NCBI RefSeq assembly: GCF_009746715.1
Contig: NZ_VRKW01000011.1
Location: 101,580 to 165,579 of the forward strand
DNA length: 64,000 nucleotides
Reading direction: 5' to 3'
Source: Ketobacter sp. MCCC 1A13808
Lineage (GTDB): Bacteria; Pseudomonadota; Gammaproteobacteria; Pseudomonadales; Ketobacteraceae
The position numbers and the translations under genes were made by a program. Numbering within the stretch: the first letter of the stretch is position 1; each line of letters begins with the position of its first letter. Shown in pieces: positions 18,266-28,544 of this stretch. The notes beneath the pieces are model-generated. The model did not search any database, was not told the origin of the DNA, and saw only the letters and a program-made list of their open reading frames with translations.

Positions 18266-19030
18266 GTGGCACAGGGTATCGGTTTGTACGGCAAATTGCC
18301 GGGATACGGGGATTTTATCGAGCGCAATCTGCCTCAGACGTTTGTCAGGCCCTGGGATCAATGGCTGCAGCAAGTGATTGCCGGAAGTCGGCAGATGTTG
18401 GGCGAGCACTGGATGGACAGCTATCTGACCGCGCCTGTGTGGCGATTTGCCTTATCACCGGGGTGCGTTGACGATCTGGCCTGGCTCGGCATTGTACTAC
18501 CCAGTGTGGATCGGGTCGGCCGATACTTCCCGCTTACCATCGCAGTACCCGCCACCGCCAGTACTCACGTTTCCCTGTCCATGCATTGCAATGGCGACTG
18601 GTTCCGGCATTTGCAGGAAATCGGTATCGCCTGTCTTGAGAATTCCCCCTCAGTGGATGCGTTACTTGAGGTGCTGGCGCAATTGAATGCGCCCGTTACT
18701 CCGCTCTGGAATATTCAACCCCATCGCGGGCCCCTGGCAGGCCAGTGCCTGATGCTGAGCCCGAAACCGACCGCCACTGACGAAGAGACCGACCCTTCGC
18801 CGCAAAACGCGTCTTCAGCACGCCCCCTCGATCTGAATCTGATGCAAAGTCTGAATTGGAATGAAGCACTGCTGCGGCAACAGCGTTCCAGCTATAGCCT
18901 GTGGTACGCCGCTGCAGGAGAGGACGGTAATGATGTGTTGTTATCCTGCAAAGGGTTGCCCCAAACTGCGGGATTCACCGCGATGCTGACCGGTCAGTGG
19001 CAGGAATACGGCTGGAACCTCGTAATTTAA
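18266..19030 (+). CDS. tagF: Type VI secretion-associated protein TagF/ImpM
   Basis: 254 residues. The DUF2094/TagF signature starts the protein: 'GLYGKLPGYGDFIERNLPQ', then 'WDQWLQQVI' and 'SPGCVDDLAWLGIVLPSVDR'. TagF is a post-translational repressor of type VI secretion in species studied. The start is a GTG at 18266 with AGGGAG 10 bases upstream; an in-frame stop at 18245 rules out a much longer protein. clpV follows 83 bases later on the same strand. No tssB, tssC, hcp, vgrG, tssM or tssK gene is in the window. Confidence 0.87.
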   Translation: MAQGIGLYGKLPGYGDFIERNLPQTFVRPWDQWLQQVIAGSRQMLGEHWMDSYLTAPVWRFALSPGCVDDLAWLGIVLPSVDRVGRYFPLTIAVPATASTHVSLSMHCNGDWFRHLQEIGIACLENSPSVDALLEVLAQLNAPVTPLWNIQPHRGPLAGQCLMLSPKPTATDEETDPSPQNASSARPLDLNLMQSLNWNEALLRQQRSSYSLWYAAAGEDGNDVLLSCKGLPQTAGFTAMLTGQWQEYGWNLVI

Positions 19031-19113
19031 CGTTGCGGTTGTCTATATGGTGAACTTAGCGGCGCTTTAGCCGCTAATACTCCCAATTCCGACTGTACGA
19101 GGGCCGCTGCGCA

Positions 19114-21819
19114 ATGATCAATGTAAACCTGAAATCCCTGGTGGATAAGATGTCTCCAACGCTGCGGGATGCGTTGGAAGGGGCCGCGGGGCTCTGTATT
19201 GGTCGTAGCCATTACAACGTGGAAGTGGAGCACTGGCTGCTTAAGCTGCTGGAGGTGGTCGACTGTGATTTCGGGGCTTTGCTGGAACGCTACGAAATAG
19301 AGTCCAGCCGGGTGGCTGCACAGCTTACCGACGCAGTGGAAAAATTTCAGACTGGCAGTGCCCGTCCGGCGGCACTGGCTCCGGCCATTGTCGATGCCAG
19401 TAAAAATGCCTGGATGATCAGCTCGGTGGATTTTGGTCACGGCAGGATCACCAGCGGCCATTTGTTGGTGGCGCTGATGCTGGATGAGCAATCGCGTCGT
19501 TCATTGCTGAACTCGGTTCCCGAGTTGTCCGGCATTGCCCCCGAGTCGTTGCGTGAAACCGCCAAGGTACTCATTGGAGGAACGGCAGAATCCGCTGAGG
19601 TCTTGCTGCAAAATGACGGCAGCTATCAATCGGGGAGCGGATTGCAATCGCCTTCCGGTCGCGATTCCAGCGGTCAACCTAGCCAGACCCCGGCGCTGGA
19701 TAAATTTACCATTAATCTAACGGAGCGGGCCCGTCAGGGCAAAATCGACGCGGTGCTGGGGCGTGACGAAGAAATCCGCCAGTGCATTGATATTCTTACC
19801 CGCCGGCGCCAGAACAATCCGATTTTTACCGGCGAAGCGGGCGTCGGCAAAACAGCAGTAGTGGAAGGCTTTGCGCTGCGGATTGCCCTGGGCGATGTGC
19901 CTGAGCCATTAAAAAATGCGGAGGTTCACACGCTAGACCTGGGGTTGTTGCAAGCCGGTGCCAGTGTCAAAGGAGAATTCGAAAACCGTCTCAAATCCGT
20001 TATAGAAGAAGTTAAAAGCGCCGCCAAACCCATCATTATGTTTATAGATGAAGCACACACGATGATCGGAGCCGGTGGTAGCGAGGGCCAGGGTGATGCC
20101 GCTAATTTACTCAAGCCGGCCCTGGCGCGCGGCGAGCTGCGCACCATTGCTGCCACCACCTGGGCGGAATACAAAAAATATTTTGAACGTGACCCGGCCT
20201 TGACCCGCCGCTTTCAGGTAGTAAAAGTTGAAGAGCCGGATGAAGACAAAGCCATTAATATGATGCGTGGCATTTCTTCGCTGCTGCAGGATCACCACCA
20301 AGTGCGCATTCTGGATGAAGCGATCGAAGCGTCAGTCAAATTATCCCACCGCTATATTCCCGGTCGGCAACTGCCGGACAAATCCGTTAGCCTGCTTGAT
20401 ACAGCCTGTGCCCGCGTGGCGCTAAGCCTGACTACTACGCCTTCGGCGATTGAAGATTGTCGTCGTCGGATGCAACAGAACAGCGCCAACCTGGCCATGC
20501 TGGAAAAAGAAAACGCCGCCACCGGAGTGCATGAAGAGCGTATAACCGCTTTACAGACAGAACAGCAAAGCCTGGCGGATCAACTGGTGGAGTTTGAAGA
20601 TCAGTGGCAGCGTGAAAAGGAAACCATTACAGAAATCCGGCAGCTTCGTGGTCGGATAGAAACGGATTTTCTGAAACGCCAGCAAACCAAAGAGGATGCT
20701 GACAGTCTTCAATCAGACCCTGGGCAGGGGGCGGAATTGAAATACCAGCTCGCGGAACTGAATGCGAGATTGTCCGACATTCAGGGCCCTCGTGCGCTGA
20801 TGCAGGCGGATGTGGATGCCCAGGCTATAGCCGAAGTGGTTGCCAACTGGACCGGAATTCCGGTGGGCAAAATGGTAGGTGATGAAATTCAGGGTGTGCT
20901 TACTATTCAACAGCGACTGGCAGAAAGGGTGATTGGCCAGGACCATGCACTGGATGCAGTGGCGCAAGCCATTCGCACGTCCCGCGCGGGATTAACGGAC
21001 CCGCGCAAACCAATCGGGGTATTTCTGTTTGTCGGCACCAGCGGTGTCGGTAAAACGGAAACCGCACTGGCATTGGCGGATTTGCTGTATGGAGGTGAGC
21101 AGAACATGACGACAATTAATATGTCGGAATTTAAAGAAGAACATAAAGTCTCGATGTTGCTGGGCTCCCCTCCGGGGTATGTGGGTTTCGGCGAAGGGGG
21201 GGTGCTGACCGAAGCGGCCCGTCGCAAACCCTATTCCATTATTCTGCTGGATGAAATGGAAAAGGCGCATCCCGGCGTGCAGGATATATTCTACAACCTG
21301 TTTGATAAGGGCAGCATTAAAGACGGAGAGGGCCGTGATATTGATTTTAAGAATACCATCATCATCATGACGTCCAATGCCGGTGAAGACGCGATACGTG
21401 CACTGTATACACAAAGCGAACAACGCCCCGAGCCGGAAGCGTTGCTGCAAAATATCCGCCCACAGCTGCTTAACCACTTTAAACCGGCGTTTATTGGACG
21501 CACCACGTTAGTCGCCTATAACCCCCTTGACGACGAGGATATGACGAAGATCGCCGCCATCAATATGAGCCGGATCGAGAAGCGCGTGCGCAGTCACTAC
21601 GCCGCACGGTTCAGCTACGACGACGCCGTGTTAACGCACATTGTTGCGCGCTGCCAGGAAGCGGAAACGGGTGCCCGTAATATTGAAAATATCCTCAATA
21701 AATCCATGCTGCCTGCGCTGGCAAGCGAGTGCTTACAACGCATGGCGAACGAGGAAAGCATCAGCCACATCCATGTGGGTCTGGCTGAGCATGGTGAGTT
21801 TGTTTATCACCTCAGTTAG
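19114..21819 (+). CDS. clpV: Type VI secretion sheath-disassembly AAA+ ATPase ClpV/TssH
   Basis: 901 residues. An N-terminal Clp repeat domain (1-155, '[15 protein letters not shown]') typical of ClpV is followed by a low-complexity linker and two AAA+ modules. Walker A sites are 'GEAGVGKT' (240-247) and 'GTSGVGKT' (near 643-650); '[15 protein letters not shown]' and '[13 protein letters not shown]' are the Walker B regions. The ClpB-type middle coiled coil lies near 440-560. The N-terminal sequence fits TssH rather than the heat-shock ClpB. ClpV recycles contracted TssB-TssC sheaths. tagF lies directly upstream, but the remaining apparatus is not here. Confidence 0.9.
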   Translation: MINVNLKSLVDKMSPTLRDALEGAAGLCIGRSHYNVEVEHWLLKLLEVVDCDFGALLERYEIESSRVAAQLTDAVEKFQTGSARPAALAPAIVDASKNAWMISSVDFGHGRITSGHLLVALMLDEQSRRSLLNSVPELSGIAPESLRETAKVLIGGTAESAEVLLQNDGSYQSGSGLQSPSGRDSSGQPSQTPALDKFTINLTERARQGKIDAVLGRDEEIRQCIDILTRRRQNNPIFTGEAGVGKTAVVEGFALRIALGDVPEPLKNAEVHTLDLGLLQAGASVKGEFENRLKSVIEEVKSAAKPIIMFIDEAHTMIGAGGSEGQGDAANLLKPALARGELRTIAATTWAEYKKYFERDPALTRRFQVVKVEEPDEDKAINMMRGISSLLQDHHQVRILDEAIEASVKLSHRYIPGRQLPDKSVSLLDTACARVALSLTTTPSAIEDCRRRMQQNSANLAMLEKENAATGVHEERITALQTEQQSLADQLVEFEDQWQREKETITEIRQLRGRIETDFLKRQQTKEDADSLQSDPGQGAELKYQLAELNARLSDIQGPRALMQADVDAQAIAEVVANWTGIPVGKMVGDEIQGVLTIQQRLAERVIGQDHALDAVAQAIRTSRAGLTDPRKPIGVFLFVGTSGVGKTETALALADLLYGGEQNMTTINMSEFKEEHKVSMLLGSPPGYVGFGEGGVLTEAARRKPYSIILLDEMEKAHPGVQDIFYNLFDKGSIKDGEGRDIDFKNTIIIMTSNAGEDAIRALYTQSEQRPEPEALLQNIRPQLLNHFKPAFIGRTTLVAYNPLDDEDMTKIAAINMSRIEKRVRSHYAARFSYDDAVLTHIVARCQEAETGARNIENILNKSMLPALASECLQRMANEESISHIHVGLAEHGEFVYHLS

Positions 21820-21839
21820 TGAACCGGAAGCCAACCAGG

Positions 21840-23114
21840 TCAGGCTGCGTCGTCTCTGGCATGGGACTGAGTGTCGGTTCCATCCCATTCTTCCTGCTCC
21901 TCTTCAGGAAGCATTTCAAGCACCGTAGGTGTTGTGCGTACCATGGGCACAAAGTGGGTGGTGTGGTCTTCCGGAGGGTCTTCGGTTAAACGCAGTTTGG
22001 TGACGGTGAAAATCAGCAGCACAGTCTGCATTACAGCAAAAAACAGCGGTAATGCCTGAGGTCCGAGTATGCCCATAAACTGCCCTGCCAATGCCGGGCC
22101 GATTGCCGCCCCCAGGCCGTGCATTAACAGCAAGCCGCTGCTGCCGGAGATAATATGAGTGGGATCCAGATGATCGGTCAGGTGGGCCACGGTAATGGGA
22201 TAGATCACGAAGGCCAGGCTGCCATAGATCCCGATGGCCAATAAGACCCACTGCCCACTCATGGACAGCGCGGCTAAAAGCAATGCCGCCAGTGCTGCTG
22301 CTCCACATACGCCGGCTAACACTTTGCGCCGGTCGTGGGTATCGGAATAGCGACCAACCGGATACTGCAACAACGCGCCGCCGATGATTCCGCAGCTCAT
22401 AAAAGTAGCGATCCCGGCCGAATCCAGCCCAATCTGATGTGCGTAAACTGCGGACAACCCCCAAAATGCTCCCATTGCGATACCGGACAACAAAGAACCT
22501 GCCATGGCGACCGGCGCGGCTTTGTAAAGGGCTTTGAAAGGCACTTTATGTACCACGGTGACATGGGGTTGTGACATGCGGGTCCAGGTCACCGGTAACA
22601 GGCTAAAGCTGACCAGAATGGCCGACAGTGCAAACAGGGTAAAGGTCTCGGCGGAACCCAGCCGGATTAACTGTTGGGCGAGTGCCAGTGCCACCAGATT
22701 CACTACCATATAAATGGCAAAAACCCGGCCCCGTTGGGCTGCGGGGGTCTGTTCGTTGAGCCAGCTTTCAATCACGGTATACAACACCACAAGCGAGATG
22801 CCGGTGATGATGCGCAGAAAAATCCAGGCAATCGGATCAACAAACAGGGCGTGTAACAGCACCGAGCCACAGCCGATGCTGGCACAGAAAGCAAAAGTAC
22901 GGATATGACCAATACGTTGAATCAGCGGTAGTGCGACAAAGGTGCCAATGAAGAAACCGACAAAATAGCCGGACATAATAAAGCCCATGCCGCTGTCGCT
23001 ATACCCTTCCAGTCCGCCGCGGATTGCCAGCAGCGTGTTTAACAAACCTGAGCCCAACAGGAGAAGAGCGACACCAAAAAGCAAGGCACCGACGGGGAGA
23101 ATGAGGGGAAGCAA
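21840..23114 (-). CDS. Major facilitator superfamily permease, YcaD-like
   Basis: 424 residues with about 12 predicted membrane helices ('GALLFGVALLLLGSGLLNTL' and onward) and a charged C-terminal tail ('EEEQEEWDGTDTQSHARD'). 'GYFVGFFIGTFVALPLIQRIGHIR' and 'YTVIESWLNE' match the YcaD-type MFS group of unassigned substrate. The start is a TTG at 23114, supported by AAAGGAGGAA 7-8 bases upstream, which is among the strongest ribosome sites in the window. It is convergent with clpV, with a 20-base gap. Confidence 0.85.
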   Translation of the reverse strand: MLPLILPVGALLFGVALLLLGSGLLNTLLAIRGGLEGYSDSGMGFIMSGYFVGFFIGTFVALPLIQRIGHIRTFAFCASIGCGSVLLHALFVDPIAWIFLRIITGISLVVLYTVIESWLNEQTPAAQRGRVFAIYMVVNLVALALAQQLIRLGSAETFTLFALSAILVSFSLLPVTWTRMSQPHVTVVHKVPFKALYKAAPVAMAGSLLSGIAMGAFWGLSAVYAHQIGLDSAGIATFMSCGIIGGALLQYPVGRYSDTHDRRKVLAGVCGAAALAALLLAALSMSGQWVLLAIGIYGSLAFVIYPITVAHLTDHLDPTHIISGSSGLLLMHGLGAAIGPALAGQFMGILGPQALPLFFAVMQTVLLIFTVTKLRLTEDPPEDHTTHFVPMVRTTPTVLEMLPEEEQEEWDGTDTQSHARDDAA

Positions 23115-23120
23115 GGGGGA

Positions 23121-23130
23121 TTCCTCCTTT
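23121..23130 (-). promoter_or_regulatory. Strong ribosome binding site deciding a TTG start
   Basis: On the minus strand this reads AAAGGAGGAA, and it is followed by ATCCCCC and the TTG of the MFS permease gene. No ATG in that frame lies nearby, so this site supports the rare start codon. Confidence 0.7.
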
Positions 23131-23411
23131 CAACTGCTCGTAAATAAAATCGCGGTCATTGAAGTATATGCAATAACCGCGTACTGCACGGATTATCTTG
23201 GTTATCCAGACGGGTCCGTACGAGAGGGTGATTGAGGAGTGCACCGGAACGCATTAGAGTGCACAATGGGCGATACTAACATAGCCCGCTCAACACTTCA
23301 GCGCCTTGATTGGTGGTTACAGTCGCCATTTGGGTTTAGTCACCTATTATCAATAGTTCATAGGTTTAAAAATGCAATGGGCTACTCAGTCGATAAGGGA
23401 GCGTATATCTA

Positions 23412-23906
23412 ATGACGACTAAATACGAAACACCACAATCAGAACTGGTAGATGAACTCAGTGGAAGCGGGGAGCTGGCCAGCCGTTGGGCGCGCCTGGG
23501 AGCGTCACTGATCGATACCGTGATTATGCTCATACTGGCTTCACCGATAATGGTCCTGACCGGGACATTCAGTGCCGAAAACCTGGAATCCGGTGGCAAT
23601 TACATTGCTAGCCTAATGTTGGGGCTGGTTTTTATCGGGATATTTTTTCTGATTAACTATCGCTTTCTGACCCGCGACGGTCAGACCATCGGTAAGAAAG
23701 CCCTCAGTATCCGCATTGTCGATCTGGATGGACAGATCCCGGATTTCAAGAGCAATCTGATACCGCGTTATGCTGTGTACATGTTGCCGGGACAGATTCC
23801 CTTAATTGGCCAGCTGTTCTCCTTTATCAATGTGTGTTTTATCTTCCGTGCGGACAAACGCTGCATTCATGATTTGGCAGGAAAAACCCGGGTGGTGAAG
23901 TGCTAA
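23412..23906 (+). CDS. RDD family membrane protein
   Basis: 164 residues. The RDD signature is visible: 'RWARLGASLIDTVIMLIL' with the Arg and Asp of the first helix, and 'DGQTIGKKALSIRIVDLDG' after the second. Three hydrophobic stretches are seen. RDD proteins are small membrane proteins; some act as Na+/H+ antiporters, but function cannot be assigned here. AAGGGAG lies upstream of the ATG. It is followed by a possible terminator at 23936 and lies 166 bases before the ABC exporter gene. Confidence 0.85.
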   Translation: MTTKYETPQSELVDELSGSGELASRWARLGASLIDTVIMLILASPIMVLTGTFSAENLESGGNYIASLMLGLVFIGIFFLINYRFLTRDGQTIGKKALSIRIVDLDGQIPDFKSNLIPRYAVYMLPGQIPLIGQLFSFINVCFIFRADKRCIHDLAGKTRVVKC

Positions 23907-23935
23907 GGGTTCTCCGGGGCTGAGTCGCTCGGACT

Positions 23936-23960
23936 GTGCTGTTCCTCAGCACGGCTTTTA
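23936..23960 (+). terminator. Possible terminator after the RDD gene
   Basis: A 6-bp stem (GTGCTG / CAGCAC, 23936-23941 and 23947-23952) with a 5-base loop is followed within three bases by TTTT. The stem is short and the T run weak, so this is a modest call. Confidence 0.35.
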
Positions 23961-24072
23961 CCGTTACGGAGATCCCCTCAATCATATTTTGCAGCCGATG
24001 CCGCACCTGAACCAAACGCGTTGTTCCTGTATTATCTGGGCCTAATCTTTGGCTTCGGGAAACACCATCACC

Positions 24073-25920
24073 ATGCTGTCTTTGTTCGAGCGAATCATTC
24101 GCCCATTTCCGTCCGCTACTCCTGACACCCCGCCGGCCGGGTTGTTCCGGTTTATTCTCCACTACAGTAAAGGGATGCACTGGCCCCTGCTGGCCATGTC
24201 CATCCTGACCGCGATTAACGCTTTTCTGGAAGTGCAACTGTTCAATTTTCTGGGCCAACTGGTGGATTGGCTTAGCGCCCACGATCGTTCTACGTTTCTG
24301 CAACAGGAAAGCGGACAATTAATTTTGATGGCCGTGGTGTTACTGGTAATCATGCCGTTGGTGACGTTATTACATTCCACCATCGTACACCAGACGCTGC
24401 TGGGCAATTTCCCCATGAAGATCCGGTGGTTGGCGCACCGCTATCTGTTGCGTCAGAGTTTGTCATTTTATCAAAACGATTTTGCAGGCCGCCTGGCGAC
24501 CAAAGTATTGCAGACTTCACTCTCGGTGCGGGAGGCCGTGATGAAGCTGCTGGATGTGCTGGTGTTTGTGACCTCGTATCTGCTCTCGATGCTGTATACC
24601 CTCGCACAAGCGGATTGGCGTCTGGCCATACCGATGTTGGTGTGGCTGGTTATTTACGTTGTCTGCCAAACCTATTTCGTGCCGCGTTTGAAACAGGTTT
24701 CCAGCGACCAGGCCGACGCCAGAGCGGTCATGACGGGTCGCATCGTTGACAGTTACACCAATATTGCAACCGTGAAACTGTTTGCCCACAGCCAACAGGA
24801 AGCGGAATACGCCCACCACAGTATGAGCGGTTTTTTGAACACCGTTTATCGCCAGATGCGCTTGGCCACCGGTTTTAACGTCAGCGTTAGCCTGCTGAAT
24901 TATCTGCTGATTTTTTCAGTCGCATCACTCTCCATCAGCCTGTGGTTATCCAATGACGTTACTATCGGTGCCATCGCCGTGATTATCAGCCTGGCGCTGC
25001 GCTTGCACGGTATGTCCCACTGGGTTATGTGGGAAGTGGGTGCGCTGTTTGAAAATCTGGGTACGGTGGCCGATGGCAGCAGCACCTTGTCTACGCCACT
25101 GGAATTTGTCGACAAACCCGATGCGCAAGAGCTGCGCCTTCAACAAGGCCAGATCCGGTTTGAACAGGTGCAGTTTCACTACGGAAAAGGGCAGGGTGTG
25201 TTCGACAAGCTTTCCTTCACCATTCAACCCGGCGAGAAAGTCGGGCTGGTGGGCCGCTCCGGTGCGGGAAAATCCACCCTGGTGAATCTATTGCTGCGAT
25301 TTCATGACGTGGAAGCCGGGCGTATCACCATTGACGGGCAGGATGTACGCGACGTACAGCAGGAAAGCCTGCGCTCACACATCGGCATGGTGACACAGGA
25401 TACTTCCCTGCTGCATCGCTCCGTGCGAGACAATATCTTGTATGGCAACCCGGATGCATCGGATTCAGAGATGGTCGCAGCGGCCAAAAAAGCCGAGGCC
25501 CATGACTTCATTCTGACGCTGTCTGACCCTTACGGAAATACCGGCTACGATGCCATGGTTGGGGAGCGTGGAGTGAAACTGTCCGGCGGACAACGACAGC
25601 GTATCGCCATTGCTCGCGTGCTGTTAAAAGACGCCCCCATTCTGATTCTGGACGAAGCCACTTCAGCGCTGGATTCGGAGGTAGAAGCAGCGATCCAGCA
25701 CAGCCTGTATCAATTGATGGAGGGTAAAACGGTGATTGCCATTGCCCATCGCTTATCGACCATTGCGGCGATGGATCGTTTGGTGGTGCTGGATCAGGGG
25801 CGAATCGTAGAACAGGGGAACCACCAGAGCCTGCTGGCGAACAACGGGCTTTATGCCAACCTGTGGGCCCATCAGACCGGCGGGTTTCTGGCGACCGAAA
25901 CGGATGAATCCGATCAATAA
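24073..25920 (+). CDS. ABC exporter, fused permease and ATPase (MsbA-like)
   Basis: About 615 residues. A six-helix exporter membrane domain (about 20-320) is followed by a nucleotide-binding domain with Walker A 'GRSGAGKST', signature 'LSGGQRQRIAIARVLL', Walker B 'ILILDEATSALD' and the switch His in 'IAIAHRLSTI'. All ATPase motifs are intact. It is a half-transporter expected to work as a dimer in the inner membrane; the substrate is unknown (lipid, peptide or drug exporters share this plan). The ATG at 24073 gives a normal N-terminus; the frame is open back to a TTG at 24049. The next gene is a siderophore receptor, so export of a siderophore is possible but unproven. Confidence 0.88.
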   Translation: MLSLFERIIRPFPSATPDTPPAGLFRFILHYSKGMHWPLLAMSILTAINAFLEVQLFNFLGQLVDWLSAHDRSTFLQQESGQLILMAVVLLVIMPLVTLLHSTIVHQTLLGNFPMKIRWLAHRYLLRQSLSFYQNDFAGRLATKVLQTSLSVREAVMKLLDVLVFVTSYLLSMLYTLAQADWRLAIPMLVWLVIYVVCQTYFVPRLKQVSSDQADARAVMTGRIVDSYTNIATVKLFAHSQQEAEYAHHSMSGFLNTVYRQMRLATGFNVSVSLLNYLLIFSVASLSISLWLSNDVTIGAIAVIISLALRLHGMSHWVMWEVGALFENLGTVADGSSTLSTPLEFVDKPDAQELRLQQGQIRFEQVQFHYGKGQGVFDKLSFTIQPGEKVGLVGRSGAGKSTLVNLLLRFHDVEAGRITIDGQDVRDVQQESLRSHIGMVTQDTSLLHRSVRDNILYGNPDASDSEMVAAAKKAEAHDFILTLSDPYGNTGYDAMVGERGVKLSGGQRQRIAIARVLLKDAPILILDEATSALDSEVEAAIQHSLYQLMEGKTVIAIAHRLSTIAAMDRLVVLDQGRIVEQGNHQSLLANNGLYANLWAHQTGGFLATETDESDQ

Positions 25921-25940
25921 TTTGGATGAATTTCACGGTC

Positions 25941-25959
25941 GCGAATGATAACCAGTTGC
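25941..25959. promoter_or_regulatory. Candidate Fur box before the siderophore receptor
   Basis: The 19 bases match 13 of 19 positions of the classical Fur consensus (GATAATGATAATCATTATC), with the central AATGATAA block intact. It lies about 60 bases before the receptor ATG, a suitable place for iron-dependent repression. The match was counted by eye. Confidence 0.45.
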
Positions 25960-26019
25960 ATTTGTGCCGGCAGACGATAAACTGCCCCGATTATTTCTAT
26001 CGATTAACCGGGGACCCAC

Positions 26020-28104
26020 ATGAAATCCATCGCCCGTCGAGCAACCGCTCTTTCCCTTACCGCTGCCTGTTGCGGATTGGCCAACGCACAAGAAGTTGAA
26101 ACGTCAGATCGCCTGGAAGTCTTCCGGGTTTATGGTGAGCAGGAAGAAACCCGTTCTGCCACCAAGCTGGATCTGACCATCTTTGAAACGCCTCAGGTGG
26201 TCTCGGTTGTCTCCCGCGACCAGATTGAGGATTTTTCTCTTCGCGAAGTCAATTCACTGCTTAAGTACGTGCCGGGTGTGACCGTGGAACAGGTGGAAAC
26301 CGACCGAACCTATTACACCGCACGTGGCTTTGATATCGTTAATTTTCAATACGATGGAGTGGGTGTTCCCTTCTCATACGGACTCACTCAGGGCCACGAC
26401 GACACCGCCATTTACGAGCAGGTGGAAGTCATCAAAGGAGCGACCGGCCTGGTGACCGGCCTGGCCAATCCCTCCGCTACCATCAATTACGTGCGCAAGC
26501 GTCCTACCGATGTACTGGAGTCCTACGTTACAGCCTCGGCGGGTTCCTGGGATACCTTTCGGCTGGAAGGTGATATCTCCGGCCCGATCACCGACCGTGT
26601 TGGCGGACGTCTGGTGGTCGCGAGAGAAGAAGGTGAGTCCCATCTGGATCGTTATGCCGACGAACGTAACGTATTTTATGGTGTTGTCAGCGCCGACCTG
26701 ACGGGTTCCACGCGGTTGAATCTGGGCTACAGCATCAATGAAGACAGCATCGACGGCACCAGTTCCGGTGCTTTGCCGTTGTTCTACAGTAACGGTCAGG
26801 TATCTGACTATGACGTGTCCACCAGCACGGCACCCTATTGGGCCTATCGCGATACAACCCAGACCCGTGCTTTTGTGGAGCTGGAACAGGACCTGAACGA
26901 AAACTGGATGGTGAAAGCCATCTATACCCAGAACGATAAGGAGCAAGAAGTTGAGAATTTCTACTTGTCGGAAGCCCTTTCCTACCCGGACCCGGTAACT
27001 CAGGAAGGCCTGGTGGGTATTGCCAGCCAGTACGCAGCCGACGACCAGGAGAAAATCGCCGACCTGTTCATCAGCGGCACGTTCGAACTCTTTGGCCAAC
27101 AGCATGAACTGGTGACCGGTTTCAATACAGCCGACATCAAGCTCACCGCCCATTCCGTTTACGCCAGCCGCTGGCAGGGATACGACGACCCTGTTGGTGG
27201 TAACTGGGCATCGGGCCTGACTCCGCGTCCAACGTATGACGTGTTTGACCCGGCAAACCAGACGACCAATATTGACCAGCAACAGGATTCATTTTATTTC
27301 TCCACCCGGCTGAAAGCGACCGACCGAATTGCCGTTCTACTGGGTGCCCGCACCGTAGAGATTGAACAGGATGGCCTCAGTTACGGCGCACCGCAAAAAA
27401 TGTCGGAAACCGAAACAGTGCCCTATATCGGCGCTACCTGGGAAGTCATAACCGGTACCGTGCTGTACGCCAGTTACAGCGAAGTGTTCAATCCACAAAC
27501 CTGGGTGGACGCTTCGTTGCAACCGTTGGGCCCGGTTCAGGGCGAAAGCACGGAGGTCGGTGTGAAGCAGGAACTGAACGACGGACTCTCCGTGCTTACC
27601 TTTGCCCTGTTTGAATCCCGCCAGGAAAACTTCGGCGAATGGGTCACCCGCGATCAGAATACCGGGCTGAACATCTATCGCGGTGTGGAACTGGAAAGTG
27701 AGGGCTTTGAAATTGAATTGTCCGGTGAAGTTCTGCCGGGAATGAACCTGAGTATGGGCTACACCGACCTCAGCATGGAAGACGAAAACGGTGAGGACAC
27801 TCGCACCTTTATACCGACCCGGCAGTTCAAGGTAGCGGGTGCTTATCAGATTCCTTCCCTGAGCAAGTTGCGTGTGGGCGGTGGCGTTACCTGGCAGAAC
27901 GAGATCTATTTCGGTACGGAAGAAGTACAGGGAAGCTACGCTCTGGTGGACCTGTTCGCCCAATATGATGTAACCCACAACCTGACACTAGCGCTAAACC
28001 TGAACAACGTAACTGATGAAAAATACCGGGAAAGTCCCGAGTGGGGGCAGGCGAACTACGGCGCACCCAGCAATGTGTTGGGATCGATTACCTGGCGTTA
28101 CTGA
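26020..28104 (+). CDS. TonB-dependent ferric-siderophore receptor
   Basis: 694 residues. Signal peptide 'ALSLTAACCGLANAQE', then a plug domain (about 45-160, 'ETPQVVSVVSRDQIEDFSLR', 'YYTARGFDI', 'EVIKGATGLVTGLANPSATI') and a 22-strand barrel ending with the aromatic 'GSITWRY'. The plug wording is typical of the FhuA/FpvA siderophore class. There is no N-terminal STN signalling domain, so it should act only in uptake. It would move a ferric siderophore across the outer membrane using TonB energy. A candidate Fur box lies upstream. It may share function with the preceding ABC exporter, but 99 bases and a possible promoter separate them. Confidence 0.93.
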   Translation: MKSIARRATALSLTAACCGLANAQEVETSDRLEVFRVYGEQEETRSATKLDLTIFETPQVVSVVSRDQIEDFSLREVNSLLKYVPGVTVEQVETDRTYYTARGFDIVNFQYDGVGVPFSYGLTQGHDDTAIYEQVEVIKGATGLVTGLANPSATINYVRKRPTDVLESYVTASAGSWDTFRLEGDISGPITDRVGGRLVVAREEGESHLDRYADERNVFYGVVSADLTGSTRLNLGYSINEDSIDGTSSGALPLFYSNGQVSDYDVSTSTAPYWAYRDTTQTRAFVELEQDLNENWMVKAIYTQNDKEQEVENFYLSEALSYPDPVTQEGLVGIASQYAADDQEKIADLFISGTFELFGQQHELVTGFNTADIKLTAHSVYASRWQGYDDPVGGNWASGLTPRPTYDVFDPANQTTNIDQQQDSFYFSTRLKATDRIAVLLGARTVEIEQDGLSYGAPQKMSETETVPYIGATWEVITGTVLYASYSEVFNPQTWVDASLQPLGPVQGESTEVGVKQELNDGLSVLTFALFESRQENFGEWVTRDQNTGLNIYRGVELESEGFEIELSGEVLPGMNLSMGYTDLSMEDENGEDTRTFIPTRQFKVAGAYQIPSLSKLRVGGGVTWQNEIYFGTEEVQGSYALVDLFAQYDVTHNLTLALNLNNVTDEKYRESPEWGQANYGAPSNVLGSITWRY

Positions 28105-28244
28105 TAGTTGGTATTTTTTCAGAAATTGGAAAGTCTGAGCCGTTGAAAAACGGCTTAGCGGGCTACAGGTCTATGTTAGTAACACTATTGAATATAGACA
28201 GACTCAGACACATTAAACCCTCTATCATCGAGTGATTTTGGTGA

Positions 28245-28544
28245 TCAGGCACGGAAAAAACGGTTCGATTGGAATGATGTTTTATCTAATATTTCACAAA
28301 AATTCTTTCCGGGCTCAATGCAGTCTATGCGTCCGCCCAGGTCAACTAAGTTTTCAGTTGCCTGACCAGATCCGCTACCCACTTCAAGAATATTGGCTGA
28401 ATCATTGCTTCCAAGGTCAGATAGCTCTAGGAGGAACTTCACTACCGAGTACACTTCAAGAGGATAATTAGGCCTCGCCCGATCGTAATAATCGCTGACA
28501 AGATCGAAGGATCCTTTTTGCGAAATATCATCATTGAAGTACAT
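28245..28544 (-). pseudogene. N-terminal fragment of a class I SAM-dependent methyltransferase
   Basis: A 99-residue open frame that begins like a methyltransferase ('DLVSDYYDRARPNYP') and contains the AdoMet-binding motif I, 'ILEVGSGSGQATENLV', and motif II-like 'IDCIEPGKNFCEIL'. It stops after about 95 residues, whereas intact proteins of this type have 240-270. No continuation was seen in the other frames downstream, so the 3' part seems lost. It starts with an ATG that directly follows the TGA of the DUF1272 gene, so the two were probably co-transcribed. Confidence 0.7.

Noticed and set aside
26374..27282. 302-codon open frame antisense to the siderophore receptor
   Set aside because: The receptor frame has clear domain motifs; the antisense frame shows none and has no ribosome site.
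28138..28155. 7-bp hairpin (AGCCGTT, GAAA loop) after the siderophore receptor
   Set aside because: No T run follows; too weak to call a terminator.
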